Source of the DNA: Suillus spraguei
Taxonomy: Eukaryota > Basidiomycota > Agaricomycetes > Boletales > Suillaceae
Assembly (NCBI GenBank): GCA_016800925.1
Contig: JABCPU010000605.1
Span: forward strand, 1 to 35,552
DNA: 35,552 nt
Direction of reading: 5' to 3'
Part shown: positions 10,131-19,875 of the stretch, piece after piece
Layout: each line of letters begins with the position of its first letter
Position numbering within the stretch: the stretch's first letter is position 1
Notes under the pieces: generated by a model
Told to the model about the DNA's origin: nothing
What the model saw: the letters and a program-made list of their open reading frames with translations, nothing else
Databases searched by the model: none
Position numbers and translations under genes: made by a program

Positions 10131-10518
10131 TGATTGAAGTCCTTGCCCACTGCTCACAGCTTGTGAGTGTGTTGGTCTTCCCTCAAGTTTGATTCATGCT
10201 GATCAAAGCCATTGCTTACTGTTTGCAGCTTCTCGCTCACTGCTTTCACTTGCTGGTAACCTCGATGCCTACCTCAGCCATTATTGCAGCACACCCTTAT
10301 ACTTCCTTTCTGAAGATAACAGCAACCTCTGATAGTCAGACAGGCACCTTTTTTTATCGCCCTTGGTTACCATGACATTCTTGCTACTGCCACTACTCAT
10401 CACTATCTGATACCTCTATTGGGCCACGGCTCAGGCCGAGCCAGGCCAAAGCCAAGCCGTCATTGATGGCTTTGGCCCAGCTGCAGTTCTTCAAAGCCAG
10501 AGCCAAAGAACATCACTA

Positions 10519-10553
10519 CATGAAATATTTTGTGAATCTGGTGTCTGCCCAAC
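10519..10553 (+). pseudogene. Plavaka-type transposase, 35-bp exon remnant between two insertions
   Basis: Only 35 bp of the host transposase survive between the hAT-like element and the next LTR. They read in frame with both neighbours (CESGVCP block, expected just before the TGF..QQHALIHY block that resumes at 22639). The last five bases, ccaac, are the target duplication of the following LTR. Confidence 0.75.
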
Positions 10554-11150
10554 TGTTAGTGACCTAGCCAGGCGCTAATGAACTTGAGTGGTGTCTGTGA
10601 CGGGCGCTCTATCAAGAGCGGCGGCCCATGCATATTGGTCCCCTAGCGCGGAGTGCGCTAGTTGCATTGGTCAGAGGTGGGTGCTACACACTGTCTCATG
10701 ACCTACATCACAGGACGAGGTTCTTGATGACGATCAAAGACATAGAAGGATGAGCTTCTATGAAGTTTGAATAGAGACGATAAACTTATGAAAAGCTTAT
10801 CAAAAGGAAGTTCAGGGTCGAAGATCAAGTAGATTCAAGTTAAAGAAGTACAAAGGCTATCTGTGCGTATTTATATGTAAGATTGAGCAGAGCACAAATA
10901 TGTAAGTATCACTGAATTAAGCATGAAGTCAGATAGCCAATAAGAGGATGCATGCTCATAAACAAGTCAGAGGCATATCAACCAATGAGAATGCACATGT
11001 GCATGAAGGAGTCATAAGTGCGGAGCCGAAGGTATAAAGGGTACGAGCCAATGAGGCGATGCACAGTCAAAAAAGGTAAACGGTAAAAGGATAAAGCATA
11101 ACACATACCAAGACATCCTTGAAGGTAGACAGGGGGTTCCTGTGAACCGA
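10554..11150 (+). repeat. ~885-bp solo LTR, left part
   Basis: The sequence begins TGTTAGTGACC, and its other end is at 22633 (GTAACA). Perfect 5-bp duplications ccaac flank the pair (10549-10553 and 22634-22638). A TATA-like tataaagg is at 11033-11040 and a 7-bp-arm hairpin, ctagcgcggagtgcgctag, near 10644-10662. No ORF is present. The LTR was later split at 11150/22343 by the family-2 gypsy element. No second copy of this family is in the window. Confidence 0.75.
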
Positions 11151-12584
11151 TGTAGTGAGAAAAGTCACACTGACCGTCAAAACCCTGTTTTCGACAAGCA
11201 TCTCGTTAACGTCTGCGGCAGCAACCGAAGGATTTCCTTATAGCGACGAAATAGCCTTTTCGCTCTGCTAATGCAGAACCTTCTTCTTCCGTGTACCCTT
11301 ACCGGATCCTCGCACCAATGCCCTCATGTCCCATCCTATTCCGTCTAGAATCCATTGGTGGTAGTTATCTCGCTTCCGCCATTACTAAACCTACGGCAGG
11401 ATTTACCTTATATCTCAAGGGGCCGCTGCATGCTGTGCACCTCATAATTAAGTACCCCATTTATTTCTTTCTCCTACTAGACTCGCATAGTTATCTCGTA
11501 CGTGCTCACATATGTTAAAAAGGACTGAACATACATACCGTCACTTACTTCCCGTTACATCCCTTCACTAGGACTTAGTATCAGAAACGCTCGCTAGTCA
11601 CAATCTATTTGCATTTGAACTCTTCTCGTTCGAACCACACTCATTGATTTAACCACCAGTAACTTTACCACTCGAAGTACTGCGCGACTTTCGACTTCGC
11701 TACTCATAACCAGACCACGGCCAGTGATCTCGCTGGGTTGCTTTCTCTCTCATCTGCGTTCCCGCTCGTACGGAAGTTGCCGCTACCGCTACCGCACTGC
11801 GGTAGTTATAACATTTTCGTCTCACCCAAGTAACTTTGTTCCTGCCCTCGCTAGCTAACCATTGCAGCTATCGTTACCGTGTGTGTACCGCTGACACCAC
11901 GCTAGTACTGCTGACATACCGCTATTGCCATTAACCTCAGAAATCAGAATCCTTGTTGCCATTTTAGTACTTCATTGTTTCCTTCGCACTAACTTAGAAG
12001 GATGTTACAATTGTACATGCCCCTATTCATTTCCCCTTTAACTCCTTTACTTGTACATTACATAACATGACTCTGACTCATATGCTCAACGCATCTGTAC
12101 TATAGTTGCCTTCCTCTTTTGGATACGCACTTACATTCTCATGACTCTCTTGATCTGTGCGCACAGATTGACCTATTTAAGCACATTGTATTACACTTGT
12201 ATACTTTACTTTAATCTTACTGGGTTTTACCTGGAATATCCTTTGCTTAGGCCTCCAACCTAAGTCGTCATTGAATCGTCTCTAAGTCTAAGCACTCCTT
12301 AGCCTTAGTCTCTATTCTCTCAAGAACCTCTTAGACTCGTCTTTGAGGCAACCCCTGATAGTACTCGGAACGCGTTCCTTGTACTTTCACCTTGTCCTCT
12401 TCTGGACATTGTAGAACTTCCCAGCAGACGTCTGTGTCTTTTCACTGTCACTGGTGACGCCACCCAGTTCGTAACAAAGGAATTGCTTCTATCTGCAGTC
12501 CTCTTGGGTCGAACATCTCACTCGCGCCTTTAGTAGGATTAATGCTGTGCTTATACTTTGGCCAGCGCTAGTTTCTTCATTTCA
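11151..12584 (+). repeat. Gypsy family 2 5' LTR (interrupted)
   Basis: Aligns by eye along its length with 21386-22343 and 23563-24491, except for the 474-bp solo LTR at 12003-12476 and its duplicated aagga. The net length is about 955 bp. Confidence 0.9.
12003..12476 (+). mobile_element. Gypsy family 1 solo LTR inside family 2 5' LTR
   Basis: 474 bp from TGTTACAATTG to GTTCGTAACA. Perfect 5-bp duplications aagga lie at 11998-12002 and 12477-12481. The uninterrupted target is visible in the other two family-2 LTRs (cttagaaggaattgcttct). Confidence 0.95.
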
Positions 12585-12610
12585 ATTGGAGCCCACTGTG
12601 AGGGGATCAT
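12585..12610 (+). promoter_or_regulatory. Probable primer-binding site of gypsy family 2
   Basis: Directly after the LTR comes attggagcccactgtgaggg, in the position of a tRNA primer-binding site and similar in layout to TGGxGCCCAC-type sites. The matching tRNA was not identified. Confidence 0.5.
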
Positions 12611-12628
12611 AGAAGCACTAAATCTGGA

Positions 12629-14133
12629 ATGCACTACCCGCACTCTTCGAGGCAACGAGACTCGCAGTCTCAGGTCTATTCGCCTAGCCGAAGAAGATTT
12701 CTTCGCGCCAAAGATTAACACAACACGGAGATCTTAGCGTCTAGCCACGATCTAGCGCAGACGAAGCCACCATCCTTCAAGAACTTATCGCTGACAAATC
12801 CTCTAGCGAGCAAGGTGAAACGCCAAAGGCAAACAACTACCGGAGCTTTTGAACCAGAAGAATTGCAGATACCGTTTGTTACCATTGACTCACCCCCCAA
12901 GGGATCACCCTTGACATCAGTCCGCGACCTCTACCCTTTGCCAAATGAGGAAACTCTTGCTCCTCCTTGCCTTGACAGCGCATCACTACGGTACTGCCAA
13001 CGCCACTGGCTATTCACCATCGTACCATTATCCATGCTCACGCTACTATTCCGCTGACGCTCACGCCGCAATTGTTAGTCCTACCGCAACCACAAGCTAA
13101 ATCCTGACCGCCAATCATGACAACTCCATTCCGCATGCCGCTAAGGGGCACAGACACACGCCTAAATTTGACGGCACCCCAGCATGCCTTTTGCCGTTTT
13201 TCAAGGACATAGAACTCTTAGGCGCTCACGCCAACTTGACCGGCGAGCACCTTATTGAGGCGCGCTGAGATACGCGCCTATTGATGACTCTGAGATGTGG
13301 GAGATACTCAACGAAGCCAGTCTGCCGGATTGGGCTAAGTTTACCGCAGTGGTAAAACTTTTGTATCCTGGATGTGAAGGCGATTGCCGCTTCACCCGTA
13401 CTGACCTCGAGAACCTTTGTGCAGAACAAGCTCGTATGCCGATGACCTTGCAAGAGGATCTCGGGCCGTACTATAGGAAGTTCCTCAAAATCTCTCAGCA
13501 CTTGATCGCGAAGAAGAAGCTTGCTGAACTTGAGCAGGACCGTCTGTTCCTTGACGGATTCCATGCTACCGCCAAGACCGCTATCATGTGGCGGCTCGAG
13601 ATTACGCTTACTGCGCATCACCCAGAGGATCCTTACGACATCAAAAAGGTATACGAAGCCGCAATCTTTCTTTTGCCAAGTACCTCCACTGCTGTAACGG
13701 GCCGGCTTCCTCGACGGCATATGCTAAATCTTCTACCACTCAACAGGCATCACTGCAATCGCAGATGCAACCAGCCAACCCTGGCATTGTGATCAAGCGA
13801 GAGTATTGCAGTACGCACCCATCACGTGCCACTTCTGCAGCGGTCCGCACAAGATGCTGGGTTGCACAATCAAGGAAGGTACATATGTGATGGTAAGATC
13901 ATTAACAGGAACGGACGCATAGTTCTGCCTAATGGCAATGTGGTCCCTCGTCTTGGTCCCGATTTCCAACGAAGCCTCGACCACTTGGCAAGCGAAAGCC
14001 CCGCTACGGGAGCTAACACTATGGTATTGGGAAACCTGTACTGCCGGGTTGAGCATGGGCATGACGCCATGCTCGACATCGATCCCTCTGCATTCTTGCA
14101 TACTAACGCCGTTCACAAACAGACACTGAAGTA
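12629..14133 (+). pseudogene. gag: Gypsy family 2 Gag, frameshifted
   Basis: The first possible ATG is at 12629, and a block with FEPEELQIPFVTIDSPPKGS follows at 12815-13057. The capsid-like domain spans 13150-13720 with LLPFFKDIELLG, LPDWAKFTAVVKLLYPGC, LENLCAEQARMP and HHPEDPYDIKKVYEA. A frameshift near 13262 separates its first ~35 residues from the rest. A knuckle CHFCSGPHKMLGC (C-x2-C-x3-H-x4-C) is encoded near 13820-13858 in yet another frame. This Gag type is common in Agaricomycete gypsy elements. Several frame changes mean no full-length Gag can be made from this copy. Confidence 0.8.
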
Positions 14134-14166
14134 GAGCATGCTAATGACTTACGTCTGGCGCAGGAA

Positions 14167-15231
14167 TTGTATGATGCTAATAATGCTGACACATACACCG
14201 CTAGGAAATTGGACAAGGGAAAGACCATGTGGTTTGATGGCGTCAAGATGCCGCTGAGACCTAAAGTGGGACCATCCTCTAAAGCTGCTGACGCGGTCGA
14301 GGAGGTGGTTTCACCCCAAGTCAAAGCAAGTGCGGCGCCCAACCCTGGTACTAAGATCCTTAACCCGGCAGCGCCTACTGCCAAGAGCACCCCACCAGTA
14401 CCTGCAACTTCTTCTTCGTCTACCAGTACCGCCAAAAGTACAGCACCCCCAGCACCTGCGACTTCTCCTTCATCTAACAATGCCACCAACCAACCCGTGC
14501 CCCAATACAAGTACCAGCATCCGCTAGAAGACAAGGACGCTGATAGACGCATCGTCGACCATATTCTGGACTCTGGTTACCATACCAGTATGCGAACTCA
14601 TGCGGTAGCACTGGAGATCTGCAAGAACCTCAAGGAAGCTACTACCAACAAGCAAGTTAGCGTTAACGCTGCGCTAGTCAACGAGTTAGGTATCATGCCT
14701 AGCACCAGGGAACAGATGAAGTATTGGGAGCATTACCGCTCACAAGGTGCTGATGGACGAGTGGTCGCAGAGCACTTTGCGCTGCTGCAGGCTATCATGG
14801 CCATTATTAAGGGACAGGTCTTGACATGCACATTGGACCAGGGCGCTGAATGTCTTGTCATGCTGGCGAGAGTTTGGCGTGCGCTGGGGTCCACACCGCT
14901 GAGACCAGATCACAAGATCAACATGGAGTCGGCTAACACGTCTACCAATGAGACACTAGGAGTCATCGAGAACCTATCACTGGACTTTGGAACCAGCGAA
15001 ATGCTGTTCCAGGTACAAGTTGTCGAGACCGCTAACTTTGATCTCTTGCTAGGAAGACCGTTCTACACAATGACGGCATGTAACACTGAGGACATGCCAA
15101 GCGGCAAGCAGGACCTTACGCTCACTGACCCCAATAATGGCAAGGTCATCTGCATACCCACACAGCCATGGGTAAAGAAATGTCAGGGTTGCACTAAGTG
15201 CCCAGCAACGTCTACCGAGCAGGATTTTTAA
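14167..15231 (+). CDS. Gypsy family 2 Gag-Pol linker and aspartic protease
   Basis: This open frame of 354 residues opens with an Ala/Pro/Ser/Thr-rich low-complexity linker (residues ~40-115). A retropepsin-like domain follows around residues 215-310: CTLDQGAECLVMLARVW, then the flap region and FDLLLGRPFYTM, the usual C-terminal signature. The catalytic triplet reads D-Q-G-A instead of D-S/T-G, so activity is doubtful unless the family tolerates this. The ORF ends at 15231 immediately after a T5 run (15225-15229), while the next ORF, in the -1 frame, already overlaps from 15198. Either a 1-nt indel in the T run or -1 slippage would join them. Confidence 0.7.
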   Translation: MYDANNADTYTARKLDKGKTMWFDGVKMPLRPKVGPSSKAADAVEEVVSPQVKASAAPNPGTKILNPAAPTAKSTPPVPATSSSSTSTAKSTAPPAPATSPSSNNATNQPVPQYKYQHPLEDKDADRRIVDHILDSGYHTSMRTHAVALEICKNLKEATTNKQVSVNAALVNELGIMPSTREQMKYWEHYRSQGADGRVVAEHFALLQAIMAIIKGQVLTCTLDQGAECLVMLARVWRALGSTPLRPDHKINMESANTSTNETLGVIENLSLDFGTSEMLFQVQVVETANFDLLLGRPFYTMTACNTEDMPSGKQDLTLTDPNNGKVICIPTQPWVKKCQGCTKCPATSTEQDF

Positions 15232-16331
15232 AGATTGATGAGCCGCACGTGGCGCAGGGAGACTCCCAAATGTTTCATTCTTCTTCTTCTTTCATTTCTC
15301 AAGAACCAGTTACCGCTGAAGTTACTGCTACCATACCAAGTTCCACTGACCGCATACCGGCGCCCACTGTGCAACCACTGCTCTTACAGAGCACTACCGC
15401 TGATGCATCGTTGTCTCCCTTTAGCTGCCCTCAGTTATCCACTCATTATCATTACCAAACCTCTATGCATTCCTCCATTAACACCGAGTCTACTGAAGCC
15501 TTCCACAGTGTTTATACCTATGACGAGACCACGCATTCCTATGTCTACAAACCGGTGGGCGAGAAAGTTAATACCGTCCCAACTACCATGCCGCCAGAGT
15601 ACCGCGTGCAACGGGAATTACCGCCAGACCCTTTGGCCGGTTTACCTGAGTTACCGCCGCGCCCGCCAGACTTTGCACCTGGCAAGCGGTTTACCCAAGA
15701 GAGAGCTGACACACTCGATCTGGACCCCGCGAAGTGGCTATGGCCAGAGGAGGACAAGCTCGTACGTTCGCTTGTTCATGAACATGAGACCACCTTCGCT
15801 TGGGACATGTCAAAACATGGCCGTCTCGACGAGAAGTACTTTCTGCCATACAAGATACCGACAGTACCGCACACACTGTGGGCGGAGCGCAGTATCCCAA
15901 TCCCTCCTGCCATGCTGGAGAAAGTTGTGTGGATTATCAAGGAAAGGATTGTGTCTGGCGTGTATGAACTGTCAACGGCGTCTTACCGCTCGCGATGGTT
16001 CTGTGTCATCAAGAAAGATGGTACATCACTGCATATAGTTCACGATCTCCAACCGCTGAACAGGGTAACTATCAAAGATGCTTCCATGCCTCCTTTCATT
16101 GAACATCTCACTGAATCATTTGCTGGCTACGCCATGTACGGCATGATGGACTTATTTTCAGGATATGATCAATGGTTGCTACACTTTGACTTGCGGGATA
16201 TGACCACCTTTGGTACACCATTGGGGCCTTACCGCCTAACCACACTTCCGATGGGCCATGCTAACGGTGTACAGCTCTTTCAGGGGGATATTTGCTTCAT
16301 CCTACAAGACGAGATCCTGATGTATACATTC
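15198..16331 (+). pseudogene. pol: Gypsy family 2 reverse transcriptase, N-terminal part, cut by LTR
   Basis: After a ~190-residue linker rich in Pro, Ser and Thr, the RT domain starts near 15840 with the ISTVPHTLWAERS-like region and continues with SRWFCVIKKDGTSLHIVHDL, YGMMDLFSGYDQWLLH and TTLPMGHANGVQLFQGDI. The catalytic D of motif A is in MMDLFSG. The ORF then runs into a solo LTR exactly before the codons of the second catalytic pair (Asp-Asp), which lie at 16816 onward. The reading frame before and after the insert is compatible once 479 bp (LTR plus one duplication) is ignored. The stop at 16409 lies in LTR sequence. Confidence 0.85.
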
Positions 16332-16336
16332 CCGTT

Positions 16337-16810
16337 TGTTACAATTGTATGTGCCCCTGTTCATTTTCTCTTTGTTTCCTTTACTTGTATATTACATAAC
16401 AAACTCTGACTCATATGCTTAACACATCTGTACTATAGTCGCCTTCCTTCTTAGGATACACACTTACATTCTCACGACTCTCTTGATCCGTGCGCACATA
16501 TTGACCTATTTAAGCACATTGTATTACACTTGTATACTTTACTTTAATCTTACTGGGTTTTACCTGGAACATCCTTCGCTTAGGTCTCCAACCTAAGTCG
16601 TCTTGAATCGTCTCTAAGTCTAAGCACTCCTTAGCCTTAGTCTCTATTCTTGTAGAACCTCTTAGACTTGTCTTTAAGGCCGAACCCTTGATTGTACTCG
16701 GAACGCGTTCCTTGTACATTCACCTTGTCCTCTTCTGGACATTGTAGAACCTCCCAGCAGACCATCTGTGTCTTTTCACTGTCGCTGGTGATGCCACCCC
16801 AGTCGTAACA
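16337..16810 (+). mobile_element. Gypsy family 1 solo LTR inside the family 2 RT
   Basis: 474 bp with perfect 5-bp duplications ccgtt at 16332-16336 and 16811-16815. It carries the family's TATA-like ctatttaagcac near 16505. Confidence 0.97.
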
Positions 16811-19318
16811 CCGTTCATCGATGACATTGCTGTGAAGTCAGTAAAGATGCAGTATCAGAGAGCTGACGGCTCATATGAGACCATACCGGAGAACGCAGGC
16901 ATTCGCCACTTCATCTGGGAACACTTAATTGTGGTTAACCGCGTCTTGCACTGCTTGCATATGGTTGGGTTAATGGTTTCCACCAAAAAGTTCGTTTTAG
17001 CTGTGCCTACCGCCAATATCATAGGGCACATGTGTACCTTCGAAGGGCATGTACCAGAGTCCAGGAAGGTACAAAATATCCATGATTGGCCTGAGTGTAG
17101 CACTGTTACGCATGTGTGGGGCTTCCTGGGTACCTGCAGTGTCTTGTGTATTTTCATCAAGGACTTCACCAAGATAGCGAGACCACTAGTGGCACTAACG
17201 CGCAAGGACGTCATATTCGAGTGGGGCCACGAACAGAAGGTAGCTATGCAGACACTCAAAGACGCTATTATGCAGTCGCCCGCGCTAAAACTGCTTGATT
17301 ATGTTTCTGGGCGAGAAGTCGTTCTAGCTGTTGACACCTCTTCTATTGCCGTAGGTTTTATACTCTCGCAAATCGGCGAGGACATGAAGCGCTACCATAG
17401 CCACTTTTGTTCGCTAACGCTTACCGAAGTTGAGAGCCGCTACTCGCAAGTGAAGCTTGAGCTATACAGGTTGTTCAGAGCACTGCGCACTATGCGGGTG
17501 TATATCTTCGGCATTGTCAACCTTACAGTTGAAGTGGACGCGAAGTATATCAAGGGGATGATTAATAACCCAGATCTCCAGCCTAACGCAACGATCCATC
17601 GCTGGATCGCAGGTATTCTTCTGTTTCAATTCAATCTTGTGCACGTACCCACTACCAAGCATACTGGCACTGACAGTCTCTCAAGGAGACCTGCCGCAGA
17701 CGAAGATCCAACTGAGGAGGATGATCACGAGGATTGGTTAGACCACTCGTACTCCTTCAGTATGGAGATTTTGAATGACAGGGCTTGCGTAGTTGCAGGT
17801 CCTTGCAGCAACATCTTGCGCCACCCTCATTCATCACCCGTGCCACGCTCACTAACTCGACCACCCATGTTACTCGCATGTTTAGGTACTGTTACCCACG
17901 ATAGCGATGGCATAGTAATCCTGCGTTCTGAGGCCACTCAAGCCCAAGACGAACATATGCTGGTAATTCAGCGATTCCTGACTGACCGCAAGCAGCCAGC
18001 GAGCTTAACCGACAAGGAATTTACATCCTTTGTCGGGACACTCGTCCAGTACTTTGTGTTGGGGGATAGCCTCTTCCGGCGGCAATCGCTCGGCAAGCAT
18101 CAGCTAGTCGTACCAGTGGCTAAGCGCTTGCATATTCTTAAGGAAGCACATGACAACTTAGGTCATAAGGGAGTATTTGCGACTCGCACTAGACTTCTTC
18201 TACGTTTTTGGTGGCCATATATTATTGACAATATCAAATGGTACAACAGGACTTGTCACGAGTGCCAGATCAGGCAGACTCACCGCTTGCACATACTGCC
18301 AACCGTTCCTGTACCCGGTGGTATCTTTAGGCGTGCACACCTTGATACTATGATGATGCCGAAAGCCGGCAGATTTGATCGCTTAGTTCAAGCATGCTGT
18401 GCTCTTACCAGCTACCCAGAATGGCGTATGCTATGCAAGGAAAACACCAGAACCCTTAGCGCCTTCATTTTTGAGGAGCTTTTGTGTCGGTGGGGACCTA
18501 TCACTGAGATTGTTACTGACAATGGGCCAGCTTTCATTGCGGTGGTAGAAGAGTTAGCTAACCGCTATGGGATTCACCCAATCCGCATTTCTCCTTACAA
18601 CTCGCAAGCCAACAGCATTGTCGAGTGGCATCATTATGATGTCTGGGAGGCCATCATGAAAAGTTGCGAGGGGGACAAGTCCCGCTGGTACCAGACTGTT
18701 CATACCATGTTCTGGGCCGAGCATGTTACCATTCATCATGACACTGGGCTATCGCCATATTTTATGGTTCACGGCGTCGAGCCAATCTTTCCATTTGATC
18801 TTGCTGAAAGTACCTTTCTAGTAGACCTACCCGACCAAGAGATGTTCTCCACTACTGAGCTCATCGCTTACCACGTGCAGCAGTTACAGAAGTGCCAAGA
18901 AGATATCTGTGGCATCAGAGACAAAGTCACCAAGGCTAGACTCAATTCAGTGCAGCAATTCGAGCGCTGGTACAGCGCTACTATCAAAGACTATAACTTT
19001 GCTCCAGGCACGTTAGTCTTAGTGCGTAATTCCAAGATTGAGTACGAGCTGAGTCGAAAGATGAAGCCGCAGTACCTCGGTCCAATGGTAGTTGTGCATC
19101 GTACCAATGGCAGCTCATACTGGCTAGCCGAACTAGATGGCAGCATATTCAAACTGCATTACACAGCATTCCACTTGATCCCTTATCACCCGCGTACCAA
19201 TACTAAACTTTCAGTTACTAGCGTCACTGGTCTAGATGAAGAAGCATTGGACTCATTGGCAGGAGAAGACGACGATGAACCAGCAGATGAAGACATTGGC
19301 TTCAGCACTGATGCTTAG
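16811..19318 (+). CDS. pol: Gypsy family 2 RT C-terminus, RNase H and integrase
   Basis: A long open frame of more than 820 residues. It begins with the RT catalytic Asp-Asp (FIDD at 16814-16825) and the thumb region (FLGTCSVLCIFIKDFTKIA). RNase H follows with LAVDTSSIAVGF, ESRYSQVKLELYRLFRALR and VEVDAKYIKGMI. Integrase has an HHCC zinc domain (HDNLGHKG ... CHECQIRQ) and a D,D-35-E type core: TDNGPAF, with the Glu in NSIVEW about 35 residues on. A C-terminal GPMVVVHRTNGSSYWLAELDG block resembles the SH3-like integrase tail, and the protein ends in an acidic stretch. All catalytic residues checked are present, so this is the best preserved pol segment; only the LTR splitting RT disables it. 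The first ATG after the insert is at 16844, not a natural start. Confidence 0.92.
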   Translation, partial: PFIDDIAVKSVKMQYQRADGSYETIPENAGIRHFIWEHLIVVNRVLHCLHMVGLMVSTKKFVLAVPTANIIGHMCTFEGHVPESRKVQNIHDWPECSTVTHVWGFLGTCSVLCIFIKDFTKIARPLVALTRKDVIFEWGHEQKVAMQTLKDAIMQSPALKLLDYVSGREVVLAVDTSSIAVGFILSQIGEDMKRYHSHFCSLTLTEVESRYSQVKLELYRLFRALRTMRVYIFGIVNLTVEVDAKYIKGMINNPDLQPNATIHRWIAGILLFQFNLVHVPTTKHTGTDSLSRRPAADEDPTEEDDHEDWLDHSYSFSMEILNDRACVVAGPCSNILRHPHSSPVPRSLTRPPMLLACLGTVTHDSDGIVILRSEATQAQDEHMLVIQRFLTDRKQPASLTDKEFTSFVGTLVQYFVLGDSLFRRQSLGKHQLVVPVAKRLHILKEAHDNLGHKGVFATRTRLLLRFWWPYIIDNIKWYNRTCHECQIRQTHRLHILPTVPVPGGIFRRAHLDTMMMPKAGRFDRLVQACCALTSYPEWRMLCKENTRTLSAFIFEELLCRWGPITEIVTDNGPAFIAVVEELANRYGIHPIRISPYNSQANSIVEWHHYDVWEAIMKSCEGDKSRWYQTVHTMFWAEHVTIHHDTGLSPYFMVHGVEPIFPFDLAESTFLVDLPDQEMFSTTELIAYHVQQLQKCQEDICGIRDKVTKARLNSVQQFERWYSATIKDYNFAPGTLVLVRNSKIEYELSRKMKPQYLGPMVVVHRTNGSSYWLAELDGSIFKLHYTAFHLIPYHPRTNTKLSVTSVTGLDEEALDSLAGEDDDEPADEDIGFSTDA

Positions 19319-19875
19319 CCCCTCCTATCCCGTACCGCTACTACCGACACTCGTTATCATACTGCCGCTCTCTAATACCACGCTCTCCTGGAAAAACACA
19401 CAAAACACAAAAATCAAATACCACCCAGTATGATAGTATCAGTTTTACCCCGGTTTCATCCGGTGTCTCAGTTTCTCTTATCAAAGTTTCCGCTCTCTAG
19501 ATCTCACTTACCTACGCTACGCGCTAACAGCGCACAGACTCTTATATCAAAGATAATACTGCAACGGACTGCAAAGAATGGACTAATACTGCGCACCGAT
19601 CATTACCATACATATTTCCTTCTACCATGGACGCAGCGCACCACGCACATTTTATAGAACCAAGGACATCACGCACACAGCGGTATCATCAGGAATAGAA
19701 GAAGGAAGCGCAACGATGAAGACAAGACGAGCAGCAACTCACAATTTTGGCCATACTTCACTCTAGTCTCATCTTACGCGAGCGCTCATTTACCCTTACT
19801 ATATCACACAGGCACTCAATGGACTAGTACTGGAATTTGGACACAGACATGGGACATTTGGACAGGACCGCCGAC
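19319..19875. other. Non-coding stretch between integrase and antisense gene
   Basis: Downstream of pol, within the family 2 element. I see no recognisable domain, repeat or LTR; the short plus-strand ORFs are low-complexity and unconvincing. Confidence 0.5.

Larger units (their letters stand above)
9030..10518. mobile_element. hAT-like non-autonomous DNA transposon, copy 1
   Basis: The terminal inverted repeats begin TAGTGATGTGC on the left and read TAGTGATGTTC inward from the right, fitting the T-A-x-x-G start of hAT ends. Flanking 8-mers are tgtgaaat (9022-9029) and catgaaat (10519-10526), 6 of 8 identical, the usual hAT duplication length. Removing the element and one 8-mer joins the Plavaka reading frame. 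GGCCTGGC-type blocks lie next to both ends and in the middle (about 9358-9455). No transposase ORF is seen; internal tandem repeats fill much of the 1.49 kb. Confidence 0.75.
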
